From: Acidovorax sp. GBBC 1281
GTDB lineage: Bacteria > Pseudomonadota > Gammaproteobacteria > Burkholderiales > Burkholderiaceae_C
Length of the DNA: 64,000 bases
Direction of reading: 5' to 3'
NCBI RefSeq assembly: GCF_028473645.1
Contig: NZ_CP097269.1
Location: forward strand, 2,932,001 to 2,996,000
Shown: in pieces, positions 1 through 8,821 of the stretch
Layout: the number at the start of each line of letters is the position of its first letter
How positions within the stretch are numbered: the stretch's first letter is position 1
Program-made: the position numbers and the translations under genes
Notes under the pieces: generated by a model
What the model saw: only the letters and a program-made list of their open reading frames with translations
The model's database searches: none
What the model was told of the DNA's origin: nothing

Positions 1-882
1 CGAAAGCTGCACCGCGGCCCCGGCCGACGCCCTGCCGTCGTCGCGGGTGGCAAAGCCGTACGACTGCGCCCCCAGCTCGACACGCGCCACATCGCCCAGG
101 ACCACCGTGGAGCCGTCGCGGTTCGAACGCAGCACCACGGCGGCGAACTGCTCGGGCGTGGACAACTGGCCCTGCACCGTCAGCGGAATGGTCACGCGCT
201 GGCCGGGAAGGCTGGGCGAATCGCCCACGCGGCCGGGTGCGATCTGTGCGTTCTGCTGGGACAGCGCGGTGGACAGGTCGTTCATCGACAGCCCATATGA
301 AATGAGCTTGTCCGGATCCACCCAAATGCGCATGGCCTGCTCCGCCCCGAAAAGCTGGACCCGGCCCACGCCCTCGATGCGGCGCAGCTCCTCCACGCCG
401 TTGCGCGCGAGATAGTCGCTCAGCGCCAGCTCGCCATGGCGGCCGTCCTCGGACACGAGGCTCACGATCAGCAGAAAGCTGGACGTGGCCGATTCGACGG
501 TCACGCCGTTCTGGCGCACCGTCTGGGGCGGGCGCGACTCGATCGCCTTGAGCCGGTTCTGTACATCGACCTGCGCCAGTTCCGGGTTCGTGCCCGGCTT
601 GAAGGTGGCCGAGATCTGTGCCGAGCCCGAGGTGTCCACCGACGACTCGAAATACAGCAGGTTCTTGACGCTGGAAAGCTCACGCTCGATCAGGCTGACG
701 ACCGAGTCGTTCATGGCCTGCGGTGTCGCACCAGGGTACGTGGCATACACAATGACCGCGGGCGGCGCCACCGAGGGGTAGCGGGCGATCGGCAGTTGCG
801 GCAGCGCGATCAGGCCCAGCAGGACGATGAACGCGGCAACCACCCAGGCGAACACCGGTCGCCGAATGAAAAATTGGGGCAT
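1..882 (-). CDS. RND multidrug efflux inner-membrane permease, N-terminal part (open at left edge)
   Basis: The first 294 codons of an AcrB/AdeB-type proton-driven drug pump are present; the rest lies beyond the window. The protein starts MPQFFIRRPVFAWV, the usual cytoplasmic start before the first membrane helix. The helix (about residues 10-30) is followed by periplasmic porter-domain sequence such as ARYPSVAPPAVIVYATYPGA and QNGVTVESATSSFLLIVSL. The start is set by GGGAG just upstream. It lies 18 bp after the adaptor gene on the same strand, so the two form an operon. The adjacent, divergent AdeR-like regulator resembles the A. baumannii adeAB/adeRS layout. Family assignment is firm; the substrate is unknown. 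Confidence 0.93.
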   Translation of the reverse strand, partial: MPQFFIRRPVFAWVVAAFIVLLGLIALPQLPIARYPSVAPPAVIVYATYPGATPQAMNDSVVSLIERELSSVKNLLYFESSVDTSGSAQISATFKPGTNPELAQVDVQNRLKAIESRPPQTVRQNGVTVESATSSFLLIVSLVSEDGRHGELALSDYLARNGVEELRRIEGVGRVQLFGAEQAMRIWVDPDKLISYGLSMNDLSTALSQQNAQIAPGRVGDSPSLPGQRVTIPLTVQGQLSTPEQFAAVVLRSNRDGSTVVLGDVARVELGAQSYGFATRDDGRASAGAAVQLS

Positions 883-900
883 CTGTGACTCCCTGCCCGC

Positions 901-2037
901 TCAATGCACGCCGGCACGCAGGGCCGATGCCGATACCGACGGCTGCCAAGGCTTCGGTGCGACCTGCGCACCGGCGGTGAGTCGCTCGATGCCTTCGACC
1001 ACCACGCGCTGGCCGGGCTCCAGCCCGCTTCGAACGCGGTAGTCCGGCCCGATGGCCTCTTCCAGCTGCACCTCGGCAGGCTGGGCGACATCGCCCTCTT
1101 GCACCCGCCATACCTGCGCCCTGCCCTCCACGCGCTGCACGGCCTGCTGGGGCACCAGCAAGGCATCGGCGTACTGGCTTTTCACGACTTCGGCGCGCAC
1201 GAACATGCCCGGCAGCAACTGGCGCTCGGGGTTGTCCACCTGGATGCGCAGCAGCACGTCGCCGGTGCCGGGGTCTACCTGGAGGGCGGAAAACAGGATC
1301 CGGCCGTGCAGGGCATAGGGCTGCCCGTCGGCCCGCAGGATGCGGACGGGCAGGCGCGCGCCACCGGCCCGCAATGCCTCCAGTGCCGATGCCGGCTGGC
1401 GCACATCCACATAGACCTTGTCGATCTGCTGGATGCGGGCCATGGGTGTGGCATCGGTCGCCCCCACCAGCGCGCCTTCAGTAACCAGCGCCTGGTCGAT
1501 GCGACCCGCAATGGGCGCATCGATCCGGGCGAACCGCAGGTCCAGGCGACGGCGCGCCAGCACCGCCTCGGCCTGGGCGACCTCTGCGGCCGCCTGGTCG
1601 CGCTGCGAGGCGGCGTCGTCGTAATCCTGGCGGCTGACCGCGCCCTCGCGCATCAGCGGCTCCAGCCGGGCCGTCTGGGCCTGCGCACGCCGCCATGCGG
1701 CCTGGGTGCGCTGCAAGGCGGCCGCGGCCATGTCCGCATCGGCCTGGAACGGGGCCGGATTGATCTGAAAGAGCGGCTGGCCGGCCGCGATGTCCACGCC
1801 CTGCTCGAAAAGCCGGCGCTGGACGATGCCACCCACCTGCGCACGGATCTCCGCCGAGCGGACAGCCGCCACGCGGCCGGCAAGCGCCTCGCGCACGGTG
1901 ACCGCCTCGGGCTTCAAGGCCAGCACCGTGACCTGCACGGGCTCTGCCGCCTCCCGCTTCTCGGCCGGTTTGCACGCCACCAACCCGGCGGCCAGCGCGC
2001 AACCCATTCCCAGGGCGCCCCATCCTCGCATCGTCAT
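901..2037 (-). CDS. RND efflux periplasmic adaptor lipoprotein (AcrA/MexA/AdeA type)
   Basis: Membrane fusion protein linking the downstream RND permease to an outer-membrane channel. With this start it has 378 residues. It has a lipoprotein signal ending LVAC (Cys about 22), a barrel/lipoyl half (VREALAGRVAAVRSAEIRAQ, GGIVQRRLFEQGVDIAAGQP), a helical hairpin rich in Ala, Gln and Arg, and the second lipoyl half (RIDAPIAGRIDQALVTEGALV). The start at 2037 has AAGGA about 8 bases upstream; an ATG at 2058 would add seven residues with no better site. No outer-membrane channel gene follows within the visible part, so the pump may borrow one, as AdeAB-like systems can. Confidence 0.92.
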   Translation of the reverse strand: MTMRGWGALGMGCALAAGLVACKPAEKREAAEPVQVTVLALKPEAVTVREALAGRVAAVRSAEIRAQVGGIVQRRLFEQGVDIAAGQPLFQINPAPFQADADMAAAALQRTQAAWRRAQAQTARLEPLMREGAVSRQDYDDAASQRDQAAAEVAQAEAVLARRRLDLRFARIDAPIAGRIDQALVTEGALVGATDATPMARIQQIDKVYVDVRQPASALEALRAGGARLPVRILRADGQPYALHGRILFSALQVDPGTGDVLLRIQVDNPERQLLPGMFVRAEVVKSQYADALLVPQQAVQRVEGRAQVWRVQEGDVAQPAEVQLEEAIGPDYRVRSGLEPGQRVVVEGIERLTAGAQVAPKPWQPSVSASALRAGVH

Positions 2038-2093
2038 CTTTCGGTCCTTCACTTGCATTCATGGCAGACGCGGCAGCGCCAGCAGAGACGCGA

Positions 2094-2125
2094 TTCTGGA
2101 CAAGCCGCGTCCGTTTTTTCTGGAC
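2094..2125. promoter_or_regulatory. Direct repeat TTCTGGAC x2 in the divergent efflux/regulator promoter region
   Basis: The 126-147 bp between the adaptor and the response-regulator starts hold two exact copies of TTCTGGAC, at 2094-2101 and 2118-2125, spaced 24 bases start to start. OmpR-family regulators bind direct repeats, and AdeR is known to bind a direct repeat between adeR and adeA. That this is the operator is inference; no convincing -10/-35 pair was identified. Confidence 0.4.
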
Positions 2126-2184
2126 GAAACATGGAACCAAAATGGAGAGAAAAAACACCGGGCGAAGCCGGCACAATCCGGGCC

Positions 2185-2922
2185 ATGACCGACACCCACC
2201 CGTCACCCGCCGATCCCGCGAGCGCAGGCGCACTCGTCCTGGTGGCGGAAGACGAAACGGAAATCGCCGAGATCCTGTGCGCCTACCTGCGCCGCAGCGG
2301 CTTGCGGGTCGTGCATGCCATGAACGGCCGCAGCGCGCTGGACCTGCACCTGTCGCTCAAGCCGGATCTGGTGCTGCTGGACGTGCAGATGTCGCGGGTG
2401 AGCGGCTGGCAGATCCTGTCGGAGCTGCGCCACCGGGGCGACACGCCAGTGATCATGCTCACCGCCATGGACCAGGACATCGACAAGCTCATGGGCCTGC
2501 GCCTGGGAGCGGACGACTACGTCGTCAAGCCGTTCAACCCGGCGGAGGTGGTGGCGCGTGTACAGGCCGTGCTGCGCCGCACGGCCCACCAGGACGGACG
2601 CCGGGCCCAGAAGATCCTGCGGGTGGGCACGTTCCAGATCGATCCGGAGACCCTGGAGGCCAGCGTGCTGGTGGACGGCCAGCGGCAGTCCCTGGACCTG
2701 ACGCTGACCGAATTCAATCTGCTGGCGCACATGGCGCGTGCACCCAAGTGGGTGTTCAGCCGCGCGGAACTGCTGGCGGCCTGCCTGCCGGAAAGCGATG
2801 CGCTGGAGCGCACGGTGGACAGCCATATCAGCAAGCTGCGAAAGAAGCTGGAGCTGATCTCGCTGGAAGGCGTGCCGGCAAGCGTGCGGGGCGTCGGCTA
2901 TCGGCTGGGGATCGCGGCATGA
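2185..2922 (+). CDS. OmpR-family response regulator, AdeR-like
   Basis: 245-residue two-component regulator. The receiver domain (about 16-135) has acidic residues AEDE near 21-24, phospho-acceptor Asp66 in LVLLDVQMS and Lys115 in YVVKPF. The winged-helix DNA-binding domain (about 145-240) contains LTLTEFNLLAHMARAP and SDALERTVDSHISKLRKK. The stretches VIMLTAMDQDIDKLMGLRLG and ALERTVDSHISKLRKK are very close to what I recall of A. baumannii AdeR, which controls adeABC. The upstream open frame begins at 904, but the protein starts at 2185, where family homology begins. Its stop overlaps the kinase start (ATGA). It probably regulates the divergent RND pump. Confidence 0.93.
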   Translation: MTDTHPSPADPASAGALVLVAEDETEIAEILCAYLRRSGLRVVHAMNGRSALDLHLSLKPDLVLLDVQMSRVSGWQILSELRHRGDTPVIMLTAMDQDIDKLMGLRLGADDYVVKPFNPAEVVARVQAVLRRTAHQDGRRAQKILRVGTFQIDPETLEASVLVDGQRQSLDLTLTEFNLLAHMARAPKWVFSRAELLAACLPESDALERTVDSHISKLRKKLELISLEGVPASVRGVGYRLGIAA

Positions 2923-4403
2923 CCGCGGCATACGGCCTGCGCCGCCAGCTGGTCGTCTCCCTGGCGGTGATGGCGATCGGCATCGCCCTGCTGTTCCTGC
3001 TGGGCTCCTATGCGCTCTTCGCCCTGTTGATGGCGTTCTCGCCTTCCAGCATTTCGGATGACCTCACGCCCTCGCCCATCGAAGCGATGTGGATGCTCTG
3101 CACCGTGCTCGTCGCCCTGGTGCTGGCGGTGGTCACCGCGGTCAAGCTCTCGCGCCGCATCGTGGTGCCGCTGAACTCGGTGGCCGAGAGCCTGCGCCGG
3201 ATTGCCGAAGGCGACCTGTTGGCCCGAGCGACCACCGACGACCACTCGCTGGGCGAAACGGCGCAACTGGTGCGGGACTTCAACAGCATGGCGGAAAGGC
3301 TGCAGCACATGGCGCAGCAGCGGGCCTTCTGGAACGCCGCCATCGCCCATGAACTGCGCACCCCGGTGACGATCCTTCGCGGCCGCCTTCAGGGCATGAC
3401 GGAAGGGGTGTTCGAGCCCACGCCGACGCAGTTCCAGGGCCTGCTGAAAAACGTTGAGGGCCTGGGCCGGCTGATCGAAGACCTGCGCCTGCTCGGCCTC
3501 AAGGACAGCGGCCACCTGGAGCTGCACCTGGAGCTGGCCGATCTGGCGGCCGAGGTCGGCGCGGTGGCACAGGCCTTCGAGCCGCAGTTGCGCGCGGCCG
3601 GCTTCGCGCTGACCCTGGATCTGAATCCCCAGGAGGTGCTGTGCGACCCGGTGCGAATCCGCCAGGCGCTGCTGGCCTTGTTGGAGAATGCGCTGCGCCA
3701 TGCCACGCCAGGGCCCATGCGCATCCGCCACTGGGTGGAGAGCGAGATGTGCCATCTGTGCGTAGAAGACAGCGGCCCCGGCCTGAATGCCGACGACGCA
3801 GCCCGCCTGTTCGATGCCTTCCAGCGCGGAGAGGCATCGCGCCGATGCATTTCCCATTCACGCCGCCGATCATCCCAACGAATTCGACTTGTTCGCCCCT
3901 GCGGCGCTTCGGTGGGCATCGCCACCGATGCCATCGCTTCAATGCCCTCGCGGCCCCACACAGGAAACCTGCCCATGCCATGGAAAAACACGCCCACGCG
4001 ATTCGGCGCGATCGCCAAGTTCTTTCACTGGACCAGCGCCGTGGCCTTCATCGCCGCGTACGCAGTGGTCTATTACGTGATCTGGTTCATGGATGACACC
4101 CTGCCCGAATCCTGGCCTGTCCTGAACGTTCACTGGGCCCTGGGCTTGCTGGTCGGCACGCTGGTGTTGCCGCGCCTGCTGTGGCGGCTGTCGACCGTGC
4201 AGCCCGATCACCCGCCCGGCTCGCCGCTGGAACACCGGTTGGCCCAATGGGCGCACTGGGGCCTTTACGGGTTGCTGATCGCCATGCCGCTCACCGGCTA
4301 CATCGGCACCGACGCACCCACCGACTTCGGCCTTTTCAGCGTGCCCAGTTTTCGCGAGACGGCCATGTTCGAGTGGCTGAGCCGTGCCTTGGGCGTGGGC
4401 TAG
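2919..4403 (+). pseudogene. AdeS-like sensor histidine kinase, C-terminally truncated and reading into cytochrome b561
   Basis: Kinase partner of the preceding regulator, started by an ATGA overlap. Two membrane helices (about 10-40 and 58-82), a HAMP segment and the dimerisation box with His144 (AIAHELRTPVT) are intact. The ATPase domain shows the N box LLALLENALRHA, the G1 box VEDSGPGL and the F box LFDAFQRGE. Kinase similarity stops at about position 3846, before the G2 (GxGLGL) box and final strands. The frame stays open through about 125 bp of unrelated sequence and then runs in register into the b561 gene until TAG at 4401. Without G2 it is unlikely to bind ATP normally. A deletion between the two genes is the simplest explanation. 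Confidence 0.8.
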
Positions 4404-4547
4404 GACGCATTCGAGCCACCGGTTGACGCGGTGCACCATTTCCTGGGCCAATGGGTCGCCTGGATCGTGGTGGTGCTGCATGTCGCCGCGGCGCTGTTTC
4501 ACCACCACGTCCGGCGCGACGACGTGCTCAAGCGCATGCTGCCTTGA
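3975..4547 (+). pseudogene. Cytochrome b561-family protein with in-frame amber stop
   Basis: Membrane di-haem b-type cytochrome family (prokaryotic CybB type). Sequence from ATG 3975 gives MPWKNTPTRFGAIAKFFHWT, then helices around YVIWFMDD, VHWALGLLVGTLVLPRLLWR and AHWGLYGLLIAMPLTGY, with the expected His residues (FHW, VHW, AHW). TAG at 4401-4403 interrupts the frame. The same frame then continues as DAFEPPVDAVHHFLGQWVAW through a fourth helix with HVAAALFHH to TGA at 4545. Family members usually have Trp where the TAG lies, so one TGG-to-TAG change explains it. Total 190 codons, normal for the family. The upstream side is the truncated kinase, so its own promoter may also be lost. Confidence 0.85.
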
Positions 4548-4565
4548 GAGAGGCACACGCCCGCC

Positions 4566-7259
4566 TCAAAGCTGGTGCGTCACCAGCTTGAAATCCGGAT
4601 CGTCCGGGTACGCCTTCACCTCGAAGCCCAGGCGCCGCATCAGCTTGAGCATGCTGGGGTTGTTGGCCAGCACCAGCCCGTCGACCTCGGACAGGCCGCG
4701 GTCGCGGGCCACGTCCATGATGCTGAGCATCAGGCGCGATCCCAGGCCACGGCCGTTGAAGTCGTCGGCCACCACCAGCGCGAACTCGCAGCTGGACTGG
4801 TCGGGGTTGGTCACGTAGCGCGACACGCCCACGATGCGCTCGGTTCCGATGATCTCGCCGTCCTCGCCCGCGCTGCGTTCGCGGTACACCGCCACCAGCG
4901 CCATCTCGCGGTCGTAGTCGATGAGCGTGAAGCGCGCCAGCATCGAGGCCGGCAGCTCGGCGATCTGCGAGATGAAGCGAAAGTACCGGCTCTCGGGCGA
5001 CAGCTCCTTGACCAGCTTTTGCAGCATCTGCGCGTCGTCGGGCCGCACCGGGCGCACCAGGTATTCGCCGCCGCCGCGCAGGGGCCACACCTGCTCGTAG
5101 CGCGCCGGGTACGGCAGGATGGACAGGTGGCTGTAATGCTCGCTGCGCCCGCCCATGGACTGCGCGGCGTGGCCGACCACGATGCGGGCGTCCACGGCGA
5201 CGGCGCCCTGCTCGTCGACGATCAGCGGGTTGATGTCCATCTCGCGCAATTGGGGCAGCGCACACACCATTTCGGACACGCGCAGCAGCACCTGCTCCAG
5301 CGCTTCGCGGTTGGCCGCGCTGGCTCCGCGCCACTCGCCCAGCGTTTCGGCCACGCGCGAGCGTTCGATGAGCCGGCGCGCCAGGAACTGGTTGAGCGGC
5401 GGCAGCTCCATGGCACGGTCGTCGATCAGCTCGATCATCGTGCCGCCCGCGCCGAAGGTGATCACCGGGCCGAACGGGTCGTCCGTCACCAGGCCGATGC
5501 AGATCTCGCGCCCGCGCCGGGCGCGCGCCATCTTCTGCACCGTCACGCCCTGGATGCGCGCGCCCGGCTGCAGGCGGGCCACGCGCTGCACCATATCGGT
5601 ATAGGCATCGCGCGCCGCCGCGCCGGTGTGGATGTTGAGCGCCACGCCGCCCACATCGGACTTGTGGCTCACGTCGGGCGAATCGATCTTGAGCGCCACC
5701 GGAAAGCCCAACTGCGTGGCGATCATCATCGCCTCGTGCGCGCTGCGCGCCAGCAGCGTCTTGGTGACCGGAACGTTGAACGCGGCCAGCAGCGTCTTGG
5801 ACTCCATCTCGGTCAGCACGTGCCGGCGCTCGGCCAGCACGCTCTCGATCATCAGCCGCGCGCCCTCGATGTCGGGCTTGGCCAGCGAGGTGAGCGGCGG
5901 CGGCGTCTGCTGCAGCAACTGCTGGTTCTGGTAGAACGAAGCGATGTTGCCGAAGGCCCCCACCGCCGCCTCGGGCGTGCGGAAGCTGGGAATGGCGGCC
6001 GCGCGCAGCACCTCGCGCGCCGGGCCCACCGAGGCATCGCCCATCCAGCACGCCAGCAGCGGCTTGCCCATCAGGCGCTTGGTCTCGGCCAGCGCGGTGG
6101 CGACCGCGGCGGCATCGGTGCCCGGCTTGGGCGAATAGATGGCGAGCACGCCGTCGATCTGGCGGTCCTTCTCGGCCGCCTCGACCGCGCGCTGGAAGTG
6201 CTCCGGCCCCGCCTCTTCCGACACGTCGATCAGATCGGCCAGGGATGCCAGCGGTGGCAACTGCGGGGCCAGCGCCTCGGCTGAGGCCGGTGACAGCCGG
6301 CCCAACTGCAGCAGGATCTCGTTCACCCAGTCGGCTGCCAGCACGCCCGGCCCGCCGCCATTGGTGACGATGGTCAGCCGTCGGCCCACCGGCCGGTAGC
6401 GCGAGGCCAGGCACTTGGCGGCGGAGAACAGCTCCACGAACGACCTCACCCGCACCGCGCCCGCGCGGCGCAGGGCCGCGTCGAACACGTCGTCGCTGCC
6501 CACGATGGCGCCGCTGTGCGTGTGCGCCGCCTCGTTGCCCGCCGGCTTGCGCCCGGCCTTTAGCACCACCACCGGCTTGGCATTGGCCGCCGAGCGCAGC
6601 GCGCTCATGAAGCGGCGCGCGCTGGAGATGCCTTCCATGTACACCACGATGCTCTGCGTGCGCGCGTCGTTGGCCAGAAAGTCCAGCACCTGGGCGATGT
6701 CCACGTCAGTGTTCGGCCCCAGCGACACCACCGTGGAAAAGCCCACCGCGTTCTTGGTGCCCCAGTCCAGGATGGACGCGGTGAGCGCTCCCGACTGGCA
6801 CACCAGCGCCAGCGACCCCTCCCGCGCCAGCGGGCCGGCCGCGCTGGCATTGAGCTGCAGGTGCGGGCGCTGCAGGCCCAGCGAGTTGGGGCCCAGCAGG
6901 TGCATGCCCTCGCGCCGGGCGATGTGCTTGAGCCGCGCCGCCTGGTCCGCGTCCATGCCGTGCGACATCACCAGCGCGGCGCGGCAGCCGATGCGCCCCG
7001 CCACCTCCAGCGCCGCCACCACATCCTCGGGCGGCAGCGCGATCAGGGCCAGGTCCGCGCGTGTCTGCGCCAGATCGGCCAGCGTGCCGCTGGTGTGGAT
7101 GTCCAGGAACTGCAGCGTTCCGGTGAAGCGCTGCGCCCTCAGCGCGGTGTGCAGTGCGCGGGCGCACGGCGTGAGCGACTCGGGCGCATCGGCCCGGCCG
7201 GCCAGCACCACGATGGAGCTGGGGGCGAAGAGCGGGGTGAGGTAGTGTTTTTCGATCAT
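4566..7259 (-). CDS. PatZ/Pka-type bifunctional protein: CoA-ligase (NDP-forming-like) domain plus GNAT acetyltransferase
   Basis: 897 residues, close to E. coli PatZ (886). Domains in order: CoA-binding domain (from MIEKHYLTPLFAPSSIVVLAG), succinyl-CoA-ligase-like flavodoxin domains with HSGAIVGSDD and TNGGGPGVLAADW, an ATP-grasp domain (about 500-700) and a C-terminal GNAT domain (about 735-890, ending near GRGLGSRLMLSIMDVARDRG). Relatives acetylate lysines of acetyl-CoA synthetase and other proteins from acetyl-CoA. HSGAIVG matches the phosphohistidine segment of ADP-forming acetyl-CoA synthetases, so ligase activity is not excluded. The start was chosen at MIEKHYLT; a 29-residue upstream extension is Cys/Leu-rich and translates a GGCA-type simple repeat. 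Confidence 0.9.
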   Translation of the reverse strand: MIEKHYLTPLFAPSSIVVLAGRADAPESLTPCARALHTALRAQRFTGTLQFLDIHTSGTLADLAQTRADLALIALPPEDVVAALEVAGRIGCRAALVMSHGMDADQAARLKHIARREGMHLLGPNSLGLQRPHLQLNASAAGPLAREGSLALVCQSGALTASILDWGTKNAVGFSTVVSLGPNTDVDIAQVLDFLANDARTQSIVVYMEGISSARRFMSALRSAANAKPVVVLKAGRKPAGNEAAHTHSGAIVGSDDVFDAALRRAGAVRVRSFVELFSAAKCLASRYRPVGRRLTIVTNGGGPGVLAADWVNEILLQLGRLSPASAEALAPQLPPLASLADLIDVSEEAGPEHFQRAVEAAEKDRQIDGVLAIYSPKPGTDAAAVATALAETKRLMGKPLLACWMGDASVGPAREVLRAAAIPSFRTPEAAVGAFGNIASFYQNQQLLQQTPPPLTSLAKPDIEGARLMIESVLAERRHVLTEMESKTLLAAFNVPVTKTLLARSAHEAMMIATQLGFPVALKIDSPDVSHKSDVGGVALNIHTGAAARDAYTDMVQRVARLQPGARIQGVTVQKMARARRGREICIGLVTDDPFGPVITFGAGGTMIELIDDRAMELPPLNQFLARRLIERSRVAETLGEWRGASAANREALEQVLLRVSEMVCALPQLREMDINPLIVDEQGAVAVDARIVVGHAAQSMGGRSEHYSHLSILPYPARYEQVWPLRGGGEYLVRPVRPDDAQMLQKLVKELSPESRYFRFISQIAELPASMLARFTLIDYDREMALVAVYRERSAGEDGEIIGTERIVGVSRYVTNPDQSSCEFALVVADDFNGRGLGSRLMLSIMDVARDRGLSEVDGLVLANNPSMLKLMRRLGFEVKAYPDDPDFKLVTHQL

Positions 7260-7439
7260 GGCAGGCAGGCAGCGGGCAAGCAGACAGGCAGGCAATCCAT
7301 CGCATCGGTCGGCCAGGACGGACGAATGGGCGCCAGTGGCTGGCATTTTGCGGCATCGCGGTCACCGTGGGCGCCCCGGCGCCGGGCGATGTGCGCCGCC
7401 AGGCACGCTCCGTGGCTGCTGGGAGACTTCAGACGGCCG

Positions 7440-7925
7440 TTACAGGTCCTCGGTGCGGTCGAGCCAGTCCGAGATGATCGCGTGCACCAGCCACAGCGTC
7501 TGGAAGAGCATGGCCCCCGCGAACGCGGCGATGGCCACGCAGGCCAGAAAGCAGGCAAAAACGTCCAACAGCCCCAGCGTGACCTGTGCCGCGGCCCCGA
7601 TGAGCGCCGAGACGATGGACGCAAAAATCAGGTTGCTCACATTGCGGACCTGCGCATAGCGCCGGATGCGCGGGTCGATCTTTTTCAGCTGCGCGAACAG
7701 CTCGCGGTAGCCCGGCGTGTCGAACACCGTCTCCTTGAACTTGACCACGATGAAGATCTTGAGCGACAGCAAGAAGCTACCCGTGGTGAGCAGGCCCGTG
7801 AACAGGCTGGCGCGGATTTTCTCGCCATAGAACTGCATGGCCCCATCGGCGTCGGGCACCCCATAGACCACACCGGCCACCACGGCGGCCGAGAACAGCA
7901 ACGCCTGGAGCACATACCGCCTCAT
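7440..7925 (-). CDS. Small integral membrane protein, partner of the IS-broken upstream gene
   Basis: 161 residues, not assigned to a family. It starts MRRYVLQALLFSAAVVAGVV and has about four hydrophobic segments: residues 4-22, 36-56, then after a charged cytoplasmic-looking stretch (VKFKETVFDTPGYRELFAQLKKIDPRIRR) two more at about 95-118 and 122-148. It ends in a short acidic tail DWLDRTEDL. The start ATG overlaps the stop of the upstream gene (ATGA at 7922-7925), so the two were translationally coupled. Because the upstream gene is broken, expression of this one is uncertain. The pairing of a soluble protein of about 340 residues with a four-helix membrane protein is reminiscent of some phage-defence pairs; no family match is claimed. 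Confidence 0.75.
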   Translation of the reverse strand: MRRYVLQALLFSAAVVAGVVYGVPDADGAMQFYGEKIRASLFTGLLTTGSFLLSLKIFIVVKFKETVFDTPGYRELFAQLKKIDPRIRRYAQVRNVSNLIFASIVSALIGAAAQVTLGLLDVFACFLACVAIAAFAGAMLFQTLWLVHAIISDWLDRTEDL

Positions 7926-8821
7926 CGCATCGGCATCTCGAAAATGTGGCGGTGCTCGCGGCACTGCCGCAGCAACTCCTCGACCACCCAGGCGGTGGAA
8001 AAGCGCGTCACGTCCAACTGGTCGAGCCTGGAGGCCAGTTGGTCGTAGTCGTATTCGCCGAAATTTTCCGGGTTGTCCAAGATGGAAATCACTTTCTCGA
8101 CGCCATGGGCATCCACCCCTTCGATGCGGCCGCGCTGGGGGCGCTCCGCCCTTACACACGCCTGGATGGCCGCCGCCAGCATTCTGCCGGGCGTGCCCGC
8201 CACGAAAGTGATCTTGCTCGCGCGGTTCTTGATGTAGGCCGTATGGGCCTTGAACGCGCCTGCGGCACCTCGGGCGTGGCGACCACGTATTCGAAACTCT
8301 TCACCTTCTCCAGTTCTTCGATCATGGACTGCAGCGCCTCTTGCCGCACCAGCACTTCCCAGGAGAAGCGGGCATTGTGCTCGCGTCGGATTTTGACGCG
8401 CCGTGCCTCGGTCAACTCACTGCCACCAGCCGCCGCGATTTTCTCGGCGATCGCCAGCTCCTTGTACTGGTTGAAATGGGTGCCGGCCAGGTGGCAGAAG
8501 GTGCTCACGCTGCAGGAGTGGTGGTAGTACTGGTACATGCCCGCCCCCGTGCGCTTGTGCAGCACGAAGAAGTTGAAATCCATCAGACTGGCATCGCGGC
8601 GCACCTGCGCCACACGCACCAGGATGTTGGTGGGCGCGCGCACCAGTTCGCAATAGGTCTTGTGGTCCTTGACGGTGATGACCACGCCCACGTGGTAGTC
8701 GGGGTCCGCCGAATCGTTCAGGAAGAACAGGCGCTGCCCATCCGCGGGCGCGCTGGGATCGTAGCCCCGGGCGGATAGGGCCTGGGCGAATGTCTCCAGC
8801 GACAGGGGGCCCTGCGGTTTA

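Noticed and set aside
904-2922. A 672-codon open frame covering the response regulator
   Set aside because: The first 427 codons are antisense to the efflux adaptor gene, whose protein is clearly real. The regulator begins at 2185.
2919-4403. A novel kinase-cytochrome b561 fusion sensor
   Set aside because: The kinase lacks an essential ATP-binding box and the b561 part is itself cut by a stop; a deletion scar between two decaying genes is simpler.
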